Shown here piece by piece: positions 52,142-60,999 of a stretch of DNA of 64,000 bases. Made by a program: the position numbers and the translations under genes. The stretch's first letter is position 1, and every line of letters begins with the position of its first letter. The DNA comes from VAZQ01 sp035693615 (lineage in GTDB: Bacteria; Pseudomonadota; Alphaproteobacteria; Rhizobiales; Xanthobacteraceae), in contig DASSGH010000002.1 of NCBI GenBank assembly GCA_035693615.1, positions 1-64,000 of the forward strand. Direction: 5' to 3'. Under the pieces are notes generated by a model that was given only the letters and a program-made list of their open reading frames with translations, was not told the origin of the DNA and searched no databases.

Positions 52142-52816
52142 ATGGCGCTGAAGCTCATTATCGGCAACAAGAATTATTCCTCCTGGTCGTTTCGACCATG
52201 GATCGCCATGAAGGTCGCGGGGATTCCCTTCGAGGAAGAGGTGATCTCGCTCGAGGCCGCGGATTTCAAGGCGCGGGTGAGTAAAGTTTCGGGCACCGGC
52301 AAGGTGCCGGCGCTCACCGACGCAAACGTGCGACTCTGGGAGTCCTTGGCGATCCTCGAATATCTCGCCGAGAAATATCCCCATGCGCGCCTCTGGCCCG
52401 CCGATCCAGCGGCGCGCGCGCTTGCCCGCGCGATCGCGGCGGAAATGCACGCGGGGTTTGTTTCCCTGCGCCGCCATTTGCCCATGAACATGTGGCGGCC
52501 GGTCATGCCGCGGCAACTTACCCCGGAGGTCGAAGCGAACGTCCGCCGCGTCGAGGCGATATGGACCGATTGCCGCACGCGCTATGGCGCCGAGGGCGCG
52601 TTTCTGTTCGGCGGCTTCGGCGCCGCGGACGCGATGTACGCGCCCATCGTCTCCCGCTTCCACACCTATGCCGTGCAGGTCGGCGGCGCGGCGCGCGGGT
52701 ATATGGATTCGGTGATGGCGCTGCCGGCATGGGGCGAATGGCGCGCTGCCGCGCTCGCGGAAACCTGGGTGCTGCCGGAAGACGAGGTGGACTGGCCGAA
52801 GGTCGTCCGGGTATGA
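52142..52816 (+). CDS. Glutathione S-transferase family protein
   Basis: A 224-residue GST starting at the ATG at 52142. The thioredoxin-like N-domain contains the motif ALKLIIGNKNYSSWSFRPWI with the likely catalytic Ser, GTGKVPALTD (cis-Pro region) and WESLAILEYLAEKYP (Glu-Ser binding glutathione). The all-helical C-domain follows. The NKNYSSWSFR block is characteristic of a maleylacetoacetate-isomerase-like bacterial subgroup of unknown substrate. Confidence 0.85.
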   Translation: MALKLIIGNKNYSSWSFRPWIAMKVAGIPFEEEVISLEAADFKARVSKVSGTGKVPALTDANVRLWESLAILEYLAEKYPHARLWPADPAARALARAIAAEMHAGFVSLRRHLPMNMWRPVMPRQLTPEVEANVRRVEAIWTDCRTRYGAEGAFLFGGFGAADAMYAPIVSRFHTYAVQVGGAARGYMDSVMALPAWGEWRAAALAETWVLPEDEVDWPKVVRV

Positions 52817-52992
52817 CTGGCGGTCCTTGCGCCTGCGACATCGCGCCAAAAAAATGTCGAGGAAACGTATTGATTCCGGGGCGGGGACGAAAGACAACCA
52901 CGCCGATCCTGTAGCACCGGCCTCCCTCGGTGCCGCCCGGAGAGGTCATCTCAACAGCGGGACGACCTGCCTCACCGCCTGGAGTTGCGATC

Positions 52993-54162
52993 ATGCGATA
53001 TCGTCTTATCGCTCTATTTTCGGCTGTGCTTTCGGCCGCTTTCTGCACGGCAGTCATGGCCGAAGAAGCCAAGAGCGACGTCAAAGGGATTTTCCTTCTC
53101 ACCGACTACCCTGCCATCACGCTGCGGCCGGGGACGACGTCCTCTGTCAATCTCAAGCTGCAGAACTACGGCTTGGCGCCCGAGCGGCTGGCGCTTTCGG
53201 TTGCCGGCGTGCCGTCGGGATGGACGGCAACGCTGATCGGCGGCGGCCAGCCCGTGGCGGCGGCGCTCGCCGCGACCAATTCCAACGTGCCGCTCGAGCT
53301 GCGCCTCGACGTCCCCAAGGACGCTCCCGTGGGCACCACCAACCTGACGGTGAGCGCGCGCGGCGCGACTAACAACGCCAGCTTGCCCATCGAGGTGAAG
53401 CTTGCGACCGATCTACCAGCGAAACTCACCCTCAACCCGCAGCTCCCCGAACTGCGCGGTACCTCGAAATCGAGCTTCGAGTTCCAGCTCGCGATCAAGA
53501 ACGACAGCCCCAAGAAAGTGCTGGTGAGCTTGTCCGCACAGGCGCCGCAGAACTTCGACGCCACCTTCACCGAGCAATACGGCAGCCAGGAGCTCAATGC
53601 GCTTCCGCTCGATCCCGGTCAGTCGAAGGACGTAAAGCTCAAGGTGCGCCCGCCGAACACGGTCGCGGCCGGCAAATACAAGGTGGCGGCGAAAGTATCG
53701 GCGGATGACGCGACCGCCACGTCCGACCTCGTGCTCGACATTACCGGTCAGCCGAAGATCGATATCGCCGGCCGCGAAGGCGTGCTCAGCGCCAAGGCCT
53801 CCGCCGGCCAGGAAGCGTCGATCCCGGTGATCCTGACCAATTCCGGGACGGCTGCGGCCGAACAGATCGAGCTATCCGGCAGCGCTCCGAGCGGCTGGAA
53901 GGTGAGCTTCGAGCCGAAGACAGTCGATCGCATCGCCCCCAACGAAACCAAGGAGGTCCAGGCGCTCGTCACGCCGGCCACGAAGGCGGTGGCCGGCGAC
54001 TATGTCACCACCGTGCGCGCAAATGCGCGCGGTGAATCGGCCGCGCAAACCTTCCGCATTGCGGTCACGACCTCCACGATTTGGGGCATCGTCGGGATTG
54101 CGCTCATCGGCGGGGCGTTGCTGGTCATGATCGGCGCCGTGGTGTGGTTCGGACGGCGATGA
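52993..54162 (+). CDS. NEW3-domain periplasmic/membrane-anchored protein of an ABC exporter operon
   Basis: A 389-residue protein from the ATG at 52993 (GGAG upstream). A signal peptide (to about residue 25) precedes three tandem immunoglobulin-like NEW3 domains (about 40-140, 145-255, 265-365), each rich in Val/Thr/Gly with PSGWTATL or PSGWKVSF. The C-terminus is one membrane helix (IWGIVGIALIGGALLVMIGA) plus a basic tail. COG1470 proteins of this type pair with ABC-2 exporters. It overlaps the ATPase gene by 4 nt. Confidence 0.83.
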   Translation: MRYRLIALFSAVLSAAFCTAVMAEEAKSDVKGIFLLTDYPAITLRPGTTSSVNLKLQNYGLAPERLALSVAGVPSGWTATLIGGGQPVAAALAATNSNVPLELRLDVPKDAPVGTTNLTVSARGATNNASLPIEVKLATDLPAKLTLNPQLPELRGTSKSSFEFQLAIKNDSPKKVLVSLSAQAPQNFDATFTEQYGSQELNALPLDPGQSKDVKLKVRPPNTVAAGKYKVAAKVSADDATATSDLVLDITGQPKIDIAGREGVLSAKASAGQEASIPVILTNSGTAAAEQIELSGSAPSGWKVSFEPKTVDRIAPNETKEVQALVTPATKAVAGDYVTTVRANARGESAAQTFRIAVTTSTIWGIVGIALIGGALLVMIGAVVWFGRR

Positions 54163-55106
54163 ACGGCAACGTCATCGAGGTAAAGAACCTCACCAAGCGC
54201 TACAACGGAGTGGCCGCCGTCAACGGCATTTCGTTTTCGGTGGCGCGCGGTGAGATCTTCGGGCTGCTCGGTCCCAACGGCGCCGGCAAGACCACCACGA
54301 TCTTGATGTTGCTCGGCCTGAGCGACATCTCCGACGGGCAGGCGCGCGTGCTCGATCACGATCCCGCGCGCGAGCCCTTGGCAGTGAAACGCCAGGTGGG
54401 CTACTTGCCCGACCAGGTGGGCTTCTACGACAATCTCACTGCGGCGGAAAATCTCCGCTACACCGCGCGCCTGATGGGGCTCGAACGGGGCGAGCGCGAG
54501 CAGAGGATCATATCCTCGCTTGGCCATGTCGGACTCGCGGACGTGGCCGACAACCGGGTCGCCACCTTCTCGCGCGGCATGCGCCAGCGGCTTGGGCTTG
54601 CCGAAATCCTGATGAAAGAGGCGCAGATCGCCATCCTCGACGAGCCGACCTCCGGCCTCGATCCACAGGCGACCGCCGACTTGCTCAACATCATCCGCGA
54701 TCTCAAGAACCGCGGTGTGAGCGTGTTGTTGTCCTCGCACCTGCTCGAGCGGGTGCAAAGCGTGTGCGATCGCGTCGCCCTGTTCAGTCAGGGCAACATC
54801 GCCCTCATCGGCACGGTGGCGGAGTTGGGCCGGCAGGTGCTGGGCGGCGGCTTCCGCGTGGAGGTCGAAGCCGAAGGGCAGGGGCTGGCGGAGCGGATCG
54901 CCGCGATCCCGGGCGTGCAGCGGGTCGAGCGTGGCGGCGCCAATCGGCTTCTGCTGTCGGCCGACCATGATGTGCGCCCGGAGGCCGCGGTGGCGGTGGT
55001 GTCAGCCGGCGGGCGGCTGCTGCGGCTCTCGGTCGACGAGCCGAGCCTCGAAGCGATCTATACGCGTTACTTCCAGACCCACGAAGGAGAACTCCATGCG
55101 GCGTGA
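54159..55106 (+). CDS. ABC transporter ATP-binding protein
   Basis: A 315-residue ABC ATPase starting at the ATG at 54159, overlapping the NEW3 gene stop. Walker A is GLLGPNGAGKTTTILMLLGL, the signature is FSRGMRQRLGLAEI, Walker B is AILDEPTSGLDPQ and the switch His is in LLSSHLLERV. The C-terminal 80 residues form the extra domain typical of the ABC-2 (NodI/CcmA/NosF-like) class. It energises the permease encoded by the next gene. Confidence 0.93.
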   Translation: MNGNVIEVKNLTKRYNGVAAVNGISFSVARGEIFGLLGPNGAGKTTTILMLLGLSDISDGQARVLDHDPAREPLAVKRQVGYLPDQVGFYDNLTAAENLRYTARLMGLERGEREQRIISSLGHVGLADVADNRVATFSRGMRQRLGLAEILMKEAQIAILDEPTSGLDPQATADLLNIIRDLKNRGVSVLLSSHLLERVQSVCDRVALFSQGNIALIGTVAELGRQVLGGGFRVEVEAEGQGLAERIAAIPGVQRVERGGANRLLLSADHDVRPEAAVAVVSAGGRLLRLSVDEPSLEAIYTRYFQTHEGELHAA

Positions 55107-56046
55107 AGGATCGGCCTTGCACGGCTTCGGGGTCGTGACGCTGAAGGAGATCGCCGATCGTTTCACCAGCATCCTGGTCGTGGTGCTGATCGTGCTGGTG
55201 GTGGCGACCGCGATCGCCGTCGTGCGTGGCGGCATCGACCAGATCAAGGAGATCACGGCCGAAGACCCCTACCTCTTCCTGCGGCTTTTCACCCGCAGCA
55301 GCCCGCTCCCCCTCGTTGCTTTGCTGTCCTTCCTGGTGCCGCTGATCGCGATCGGCCTCGGCTTTGATGCCGTCAACGGCGAGCACAACCGGCGCACGCT
55401 GTCGCGCATCCTGGCGCAACCGATCTATCGCGACGCGCTCCTGTTCGGGAAATTCGCCGCCGGACTATTCACCCTCGCGGTGTGTCTCATCGTGCTCTGG
55501 CTGCTGGTTATCGGGCTCGGCCTGCTTGGGCTCGGCGTTCCGCCGAATGCTGAGGAGATGGCGCGGGCGCTGGTCTTGCTGGCGGTGACTATCGTCTATG
55601 CGGGCTTCTGGTTCGCGCTCGCGCTGCTGTGCTCGGTGCTCTTCCGCTCAGCAGCGACCGCGGCCCTGGTGGCGCTGGGGCTGTGGCTGTTCGTGACCAT
55701 TCTCTGGCCGCTCTTTTCGCCGGCTCTGGCCGACGCAGTCACGACCGCAGGAGATATTCTGGGCGTGCTCGATACGCGTCAGGCCTTCGCGCGACTCTCC
55801 CCGAGCGTGCTTTTCAACGAGATCGTCGCGGTCGTGCTCGATCCCTCAGTCCGCTCGACCCAGCAATCGATGCTGGCCGCGCTCGGATTGGCTTTGATCG
55901 AGCGCGGCGCCGTTCCCGATGCGCCTATCCCGCTGTTGCAAAGCGTGCTGATCGTGTGGCCGCAGATCGTCGGGCTGGTGGCCGGCACGATCCTGCTGTT
56001 TGTGATCGCTTACATCGTCTTCCAGCGGCAGGAAGTGCGGGCCTGA
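55096..56046 (+). CDS. ABC-2 type transporter permease (NosY-like)
   Basis: A 316-residue membrane protein from the ATG at 55096, with GAAGGAGAAC upstream. It has about six hydrophobic segments (SILVVVLIVLVVATAIAVV; LVALLSFLVPLIAIGLGF; LFTLAVCLIVLWLLVIGLGL; further segments near VYAGFWFALALLCSVLF and the last 20 residues). DAVNGEHNRRTLSRILAQP matches the NosY-type loop. It starts 11 nt inside the ATPase gene. The exported substrate is unknown. Confidence 0.9.
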   Translation: MRREGSALHGFGVVTLKEIADRFTSILVVVLIVLVVATAIAVVRGGIDQIKEITAEDPYLFLRLFTRSSPLPLVALLSFLVPLIAIGLGFDAVNGEHNRRTLSRILAQPIYRDALLFGKFAAGLFTLAVCLIVLWLLVIGLGLLGLGVPPNAEEMARALVLLAVTIVYAGFWFALALLCSVLFRSAATAALVALGLWLFVTILWPLFSPALADAVTTAGDILGVLDTRQAFARLSPSVLFNEIVAVVLDPSVRSTQQSMLAALGLALIERGAVPDAPIPLLQSVLIVWPQIVGLVAGTILLFVIAYIVFQRQEVRA

Positions 56047-56128
56047 GGCGCTCTCGGCGAGATGCGAAGGCGCACCTCGGATAGATCGGTGCGGCGCTGG
56101 CAGCGGCGTCGGTCAAGCGGCGCCTGGC

Positions 56129-56308
56129 TCAGCCGACGATTTTTTTCCAACCTTCGCGAGCACGGGTCGTAACGCTATCGAGATTTTTCGCCACCACGTC
56201 CCAGTTGACCATGGCCGGCTTGGCGGCAGCGGCCGAAACCCGATCGGCCACATAGGCGCCGCCGATAGTGAGCACGCAACCGATGATGATGCCCAGGATG
56301 AAGCGCAT
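56129..56308 (-). CDS. Small single-pass membrane/secreted protein
   Basis: A 59-residue protein from the ATG at 56308. One N-terminal hydrophobic segment (RFILGIIIGCVLTIGGAYVA) acts as signal or anchor, followed by a short helical tail (VAKNLDSVTTRAREGWKKIV). The pattern is frequent in rhizobial genomes, with no function known. Longer in-frame starts up to 56383 look less likely. Confidence 0.65.
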   Translation of the reverse strand: MRFILGIIIGCVLTIGGAYVADRVSAAAAKPAMVNWDVVAKNLDSVTTRAREGWKKIVG

Positions 56309-56723
56309 GTGAGCCCCCTGCGCGGCTTCGCGAGGGCTAGGGTAGGAAGGCGGCGCCATTGTGTTTGGTCGCGCGTGTGCCACGCTCCTTGCTCAGGGAA
56401 TGCGCCACCAGCAACCGGAGCGTATGGCGTTTCCTCTCCTGGGGTTGAGCTCCGAGGGGATTCTCCTCCTGGCGCTCAATCTTGCTGCCCTGCGGCAGCA
56501 TGCCCGTTATGACAGCCGAGCCGGCCCTGCGAATCGTATTTAACTACGTTTAGCAACCGGCTGATATTATTTATGTTCTTGATGTCACTATGGACGAAGG
56601 CGATCCCGGCCAAATAACGGAATTTTTGAGGCAATCGACAATTTCGCTGCTATATTGGCAGCGATCGGGGGAACACCGCTCCAACAGAGCAAGTCCGTGT
56701 CGTTCGAGGTTAGGAGAACTGCG
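56309..56723. other. Intergenic stretch with a promoter-like site
   Basis: About 415 nt between divergent small genes. The left part has no convincing gene. The right part, from about 56530, is AT-richer than its surroundings and holds the promoter-like TTGAGG/CTATAT pair listed separately. Confidence 0.55.
56626..56655 (+). promoter_or_regulatory. Probable sigma-70 promoter
   Basis: TTGAGG (56626-56631) and CTATAT (56650-56655) are separated by 18 nt, close to the alphaproteobacterial housekeeping consensus. The predicted transcript starts about 60 nt before the TTG start of the next gene. Confidence 0.5.
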
Positions 56724-56921
56724 TTGCAAGAACACAAGTTTCAGATCGGCCAGACCGTCTACTTCACGTCGCGTCCGATTGGCCACATGGCCGCCAACAG
56801 CACCTATCAGGTCGTACGGCTGCTTCCCTCCGACGGCGCCGATTACCAGTACCGCATCAAGAACCCGAATGAGGCGTTCGAGCGCGTGGCGAGGGAAAGT
56901 CAGCTCGAATTCTCTCGCTGA
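56724..56921 (+). CDS. Small conserved rhizobial protein of unknown function
   Basis: A 65-residue protein that I start at a TTG (56724), preceded by AGGAGA, instead of the ATG at 56655. The sequence QEHKFQIGQTVYFTSRPI and YQVVRLLPSDGADYQYRIKN matches a small beta-barrel-like hypothetical family common in Bradyrhizobium and relatives. The resemblance begins at the TTG, which supports that start. It is probably a cytoplasmic protein. Confidence 0.75.
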   Translation: MQEHKFQIGQTVYFTSRPIGHMAANSTYQVVRLLPSDGADYQYRIKNPNEAFERVARESQLEFSR

Positions 56922-57020
56922 ACTGGCTCGGCGTCCTTAAGCGGACGCATTCAGCACAAAAACTCTTTTGCGGCACGCTGTCAGGCGTGCCCGCCGGTAG
57001 GCTTTGTTTCTCTGCGGTTC

Positions 57021-57052
57021 GCGCCCCGGCGTGTGCAAACGCGCCGGGGCGC
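57021..57052. other. Strong stem-loop without T tract
   Basis: A perfect 11-bp GC stem (GCGCCCCGGCG with CGCCGGGGCGC) has a 10-nt loop, downstream of the small gene at 56724. A second hairpin (GGCACGC/GCGTGCC, 56972-56991) precedes it. Neither has a T tract, so they are possible transcript-end structures only. Confidence 0.45.
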
Positions 57053-57125
57053 CATCGCGAGGGCTGCCGGGCGGGGTGGCACGCGCTATTGCGGTGCGCC
57101 ATACTGTCCCTGAATCGGTAGCTTC

Positions 57126-58073
57126 ATGCTCGATCGAATCGCGCATTGGGCCTCAGCCCTCGACTTGACCGGCGTTGTGGCACTGCCGGTCTGGGCAGTT
57201 GCCGCGGCTTTCACCGTTGCCATCGTCGTTGCGGTGCGCGCACTCCTGCGCACCGGAGCCGACGGTCGCAGCCTGCCCGCGGCCCTCCTCGTGCTGATCG
57301 CCATCGTGGGCGCATGCTGGTGGGTGGGGGACTATCTTGCCGGCCGCGATCGTGCCGCCGATGAGCGTGCGCTCAACGCGCGGGTATTCGAACTCGCGAC
57401 CCGCGCCTTCATGCCCGGCTCGACGCTCGGATGTCTCGATCCGATCGTCGACGAGACGATGGAGGCCGCGTGCGAAAAGGCGATTTTCGCCAGCCCGGAA
57501 GCAACCGCGGCGGCCATCTCCTATGTTGCCGCGCAGCTTGCGGTGTTGGCTTCCGCCCGCGAAGTCGGGGAAGGCGCGGCAAAGCCCGGCATTCTCGCGC
57601 TGCGCCGCGCGCTCGAGGCCGACCGCTTCGGCCTCGTGGCGCATGTTCTCGCAGCGCGCGACGGCTGTACGGCGGATGAGTGCAGCGCTTTCGCCTGGTT
57701 GGGAGACACCAGTCGGATCAAGGTCCATCTCGCGGAACGGCCGTTCGAGTCTCGTCTCAAGACCTATTCGGGAAACTGGCCCTCGATGGGCAGCCGCGCT
57801 GTGGCGACCAGCGCGCCACCTTCCACGCCCGCGACGGCGGCGCGAGTGCCGAACAATCTCTACTTCCCGTCGGCGTCCTCAATTCCGCCGGTGAATATCA
57901 TGACTGCCGAACCGCCCGGCGCGCAGCGCCAACCCCAGGACACAACCGGTGCCGCCGCAACCGCCCCGCCGACGCCACCGCGCCGGCCGCCGCAAGCGGA
58001 CGCACCGCAACGGCAGTCGCCGAGTTCCGGTCCCGCCCGCTCGGCTCCCATGGCGGTTAACCCCGCGCAGTGA
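57126..58073 (+). CDS. Membrane-anchored hypothetical protein with Pro-rich tail
   Basis: A 315-residue protein with two N-terminal hydrophobic segments (VVALPVWAVAAAFTVAIVVA and PAALLVLIAIVGACWWVGDY). A soluble helical middle region follows with paired Cys (GSTLGCLDPIVDETMEAACE; ARDGCTADECSAF), then a disordered Pro/Ala/Thr tail from about residue 220. Homologues of this layout are found in rhizobia without known function. The soluble part should be periplasmic if both segments cross the membrane. Confidence 0.65.
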   Translation: MLDRIAHWASALDLTGVVALPVWAVAAAFTVAIVVAVRALLRTGADGRSLPAALLVLIAIVGACWWVGDYLAGRDRAADERALNARVFELATRAFMPGSTLGCLDPIVDETMEAACEKAIFASPEATAAAISYVAAQLAVLASAREVGEGAAKPGILALRRALEADRFGLVAHVLAARDGCTADECSAFAWLGDTSRIKVHLAERPFESRLKTYSGNWPSMGSRAVATSAPPSTPATAARVPNNLYFPSASSIPPVNIMTAEPPGAQRQPQDTTGAAATAPPTPPRRPPQADAPQRQSPSSGPARSAPMAVNPAQ

Positions 58074-58256
58074 ATTCGGCCCGCCTGCGTGCTGCATGGG
58101 ATCGGAACGCGGCCGTGCGCGAGTTCCCCTGAATCGACCCCCGTGGCAAGGGACCCAGAGATCATCCATCTTCTGAGGATAAGCTCGGCCCGCGCGTGGC
58201 AAGGCATGCCCGGCTCGCTATGATCTCGTCACACTTGGTTTCGACGATAATCCGCC

Positions 58257-58694
58257 GTGGCCCTTCATCTCATAAAGCTTTGCGTCGGTTGCGACTCCGT
58301 CAAGGATCTCGAGGACTGGATCCGCGAGAAGCTCACGGCGCGCAAGCGGCGCGGCCTTTCGGGCGAACACATGCATAGAACGCGCATGGTGCCCAAGCGC
58401 GCCGACGAGTTGTGCGACGGCGGCTCCCTCTTCTGGGTAATCCGCGGTGAGATCATGTGCCGCCAGCGCATCCGCGACGTGCGTCCGTTCGTCGATAAGG
58501 AGGGCGTGGGCCGCTGCCATCTCGTGCTGGAGCCGAAGCTCGTGCTGGTAGAGCCGCGCCCTTGGCGCGCGTTCCAGGGCTGGCGCTATCTTGCCGCCAA
58601 GGACGCGCCCGGCGACCTCGACCGTGTCGCGCCGGGCGCCAAACGTATGCCGGAGGCGCTGCGGCGCGAGCTGCGAGAGCTCGGTCTGCTCTGA
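58257..58694 (+). CDS. DUF1489 family protein
   Basis: A 145-residue protein from a GTG at 58257. MALHLIKLCVGCDSVKDLED, RGLSGEHMHRTRMVPKRADE, GGSLFWVIRGEIMCRQRI and GWRYLAAKDAPGDL match the DUF1489 pattern, an alphaproteobacterial family of unknown function. It is cytoplasmic by composition. No gene neighbour suggests a role. Confidence 0.85.
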   Translation: MALHLIKLCVGCDSVKDLEDWIREKLTARKRRGLSGEHMHRTRMVPKRADELCDGGSLFWVIRGEIMCRQRIRDVRPFVDKEGVGRCHLVLEPKLVLVEPRPWRAFQGWRYLAAKDAPGDLDRVAPGAKRMPEALRRELRELGLL

Positions 58695-58799
58695 GAGAGC
58701 CTTGCCTGCTCTGAGCGCCGCGGGAGGGCCGTCGTCGCTCGGGCAACCCTGTGCTAGACAACGACGCACACAACAAGCCTCACAGGCGGGAGGGAAAAC

Positions 58800-59966
58800 A
58801 TGCAACGCGGGCTCATCACCATCGCGGCTGCCGCCGCGCTCACGCTCGTCGCCGGATCTGCGCCGGCGCAAGATGTGGTCAAAATCGGCATGAGCTTTGC
58901 CATGACCGGGGCCGGCTTCGCTGCGGCGGGCCGGCAGGCCTGGGCCGGCGCACGGCTCTACATGCAGCACAATGGCAACATGGTCGCCGGCAAGAAGATC
59001 GAAGTCATCATGCGCGACGATGGCGGGGTGGCCGACAACGCCCGCCGGCTCGTCCAGGAGATGATCGTCAACGACAAGGTCCACATCATCGGCGGCGGGA
59101 TCACGCCGACCGTGCTTGCGTACGGCCAGCTCGTCACCCAGGCGAAGATCGCGACCGTCGTGATGATCTCCGGCGCCTCCGTCACGACCAACGGGTCGCC
59201 TTATTTCGTGCGCACCAGCTTCATTCTCACCCAATCCTCTTGGATCATGGGCGAGTGGGCGGCCAAGAACGGGAGCAAACGCGTCGTTACGCTGGTCAAC
59301 GAATGGGCGCCCGGTACCGAGGCGGAGACCGCTTTCAAGCAGCGGTTCACCGAGCTTGGCGGCCAGATCGTCGAGTCCATCCGCATCCCGCTCGCCAATC
59401 CGGACTTTGCGCCGTTTCTGCAACGCATCCGCGACATCAATCCCGACACGGCTTTCATCTATTTTCCGGGCACGCAAGCCGGCATCTTCGCCAAGCAATT
59501 CGCCGAACGGGGTCTCGCCAGTTCCGGGATCAGGATCATCGGGCCAGGCGACCTCACCGACGATGACGAGCTAAACACCATGGGCGATCAAATGCTGGGC
59601 ATGGTGACCGCCCATGATTATTCCGCCTCGCACGACTCCGCGCTCAACAAGAAATACGTCGAGGACTTCAAGAAAGCGAACAGCTTCCGTCCGAACTTCG
59701 TGTCCGTCGGCGGCTATGACGGCATGCACCTCATCTACGAGGCGCTGAAGAAGACCGGTGGCAAGACCGACGGCGACAGTCTGCTCGCCGCGATGAAAGG
59801 GATGCGATGGGAGAGCCCGCGCGGAATGATGGCGATCGATCCGGATACGCGCGACATCGTGCAGCCGATCTACATTCGCAAGGTCGAGAAAATCAACGGC
59901 GAGCTGTGGAACACGGAGTTCGCCAAATTCGACGACGTCAAAGATCCGCTGAAGGTGAAGAAGTAG
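58800..59966 (+). CDS. ABC transporter substrate-binding protein, branched-chain amino acid type
   Basis: Periplasmic solute-binding protein of 388 residues, with GGAGGG before the ATG at 58800 and a signal peptide ending SAPAQ. The type I fold is recognisable from VVKIGMSFAMTGAGFAAAGR, EVIMRDDGGVADNARRLVQE and the hinge region FIYFPGTQAGIFAKQFAERG. This family (LivJ-like, periplasmic_6) binds amino acids, amides, urea or aromatic acids. No permease or ATPase genes lie next to it, so it is an orphan binding protein here. Confidence 0.87.
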   Translation: MQRGLITIAAAAALTLVAGSAPAQDVVKIGMSFAMTGAGFAAAGRQAWAGARLYMQHNGNMVAGKKIEVIMRDDGGVADNARRLVQEMIVNDKVHIIGGGITPTVLAYGQLVTQAKIATVVMISGASVTTNGSPYFVRTSFILTQSSWIMGEWAAKNGSKRVVTLVNEWAPGTEAETAFKQRFTELGGQIVESIRIPLANPDFAPFLQRIRDINPDTAFIYFPGTQAGIFAKQFAERGLASSGIRIIGPGDLTDDDELNTMGDQMLGMVTAHDYSASHDSALNKKYVEDFKKANSFRPNFVSVGGYDGMHLIYEALKKTGGKTDGDSLLAAMKGMRWESPRGMMAIDPDTRDIVQPIYIRKVEKINGELWNTEFAKFDDVKDPLKVKK

Positions 59967-60106
59967 GCGCGTCGGGACGCTTCGATCGTCGCATAGCGAA
60001 CGGTGACTTCGGCGCGGGGGGAGGGCGATCCGCGGCAATGTCCGTTAGAACGACGAGATGTTGGGCGCGCGACCGGTGAGCCTGTCCTCCCGTGACGCGT
60101 GCTGCT

Positions 60107-60907
60107 TCAGAAGAATTGATAGGCTGCCCGCACGAGGATTGAAATGCTGACCAGCAACAGGAGATAGCGCAGCAGACGAATGATCGTTTGCCTTGGCACG
60201 TCCTGCGTCACCTGGTGCGTGCAGAGCATTCCGAACAGCTGGGAAGGAAGCGCAACACAAATAAGCGCAACCAGCTGCGCATTGGCATAGATGCCATCGT
60301 AGAAAAAGATCATCGCGCGCGTCGCCGCCGCCATGCCGATCAGCGTGCCGAGCGAGTAGGATAGTTTTTCGGCGTCGAGCCGGCTGCTCATGTAAAGCGC
60401 GTACACGGGGCCTCCGATGCCGAAGGCTCCGCTCAATACGCCCCCGCCGAAGCCCGCGGCTATGGCGAGCAACCAGGAGGGTCTTGGCTTGGTCTTCGCC
60501 CGCAAACTGCGCAGGGTGGTCGTAAAGACGAAAATGCCGAAAGCCAACAAGACATACCGAGACGGCAGAGTGTTCAGAACGACTGTGCCGACGTAAGTTC
60601 CAACGATCATAGTCGGGATCAGGATCTTGAGAACTTGAAAATCCACCCTCGCTTTCAGCTCGGCACGGCCACCGCGCGCCAAGAGATTCGCCAGATTTAT
60701 TGTCGCGCCGACGAGGTCCAGCACTGCGAGCAGCGGCACCACCATGCGCACGGGGAGGCGCAGGACAAGGAAGGGGGTGGCTAGCGGACCGCCGCCGAAC
60801 CCGATGAGCGCGAACGCCGCATAGGAACATGCGACGGTCACGCCGACGATAGCGGCGGTGATCCAATCGGCCTGGATTTCGTTCCACAAGACTTGAACCG
60901 CGACCAT
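60107..60907 (-). CDS. TauE/SafE family sulfite/sulfonate exporter-like permease
   Basis: A 266-residue membrane protein with about eight hydrophobic segments. The TauE/SafE pattern is seen in ALIGFGGGPLATPFLVLRLP and in the second half GFGGGVLSGAFGIGGPVYAL, an inverted repeat of the family. Members move sulfite, sulfoacetate or other small organic anions. It is flanked by a TctC-like binding protein, with no regulator adjacent. The substrate is unassigned. Confidence 0.85.
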   Translation of the reverse strand: MVAVQVLWNEIQADWITAAIVGVTVACSYAAFALIGFGGGPLATPFLVLRLPVRMVVPLLAVLDLVGATINLANLLARGGRAELKARVDFQVLKILIPTMIVGTYVGTVVLNTLPSRYVLLAFGIFVFTTTLRSLRAKTKPRPSWLLAIAAGFGGGVLSGAFGIGGPVYALYMSSRLDAEKLSYSLGTLIGMAAATRAMIFFYDGIYANAQLVALICVALPSQLFGMLCTHQVTQDVPRQTIIRLLRYLLLLVSISILVRAAYQFF

Positions 60908-60999
60908 TGGAGCGAAATCCGATTTCCCGCAGAAAGCGGCATCCGCGTCGGTTCATGCCGCGCCAGGCGCAGCAAGCAGTCACACCTGAGCGGTGAAGG

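Noticed and set aside
52142..56046. GST and ABC genes as a single detoxification operon
   Set aside because: A gap of about 176 nt separates GST from the NEW3 gene and nothing else links them.
56361..56543. A 60-codon open frame before the small conserved gene
   Set aside because: There is no ribosome site and no recognisable composition; it lies in a promoter-containing gap.
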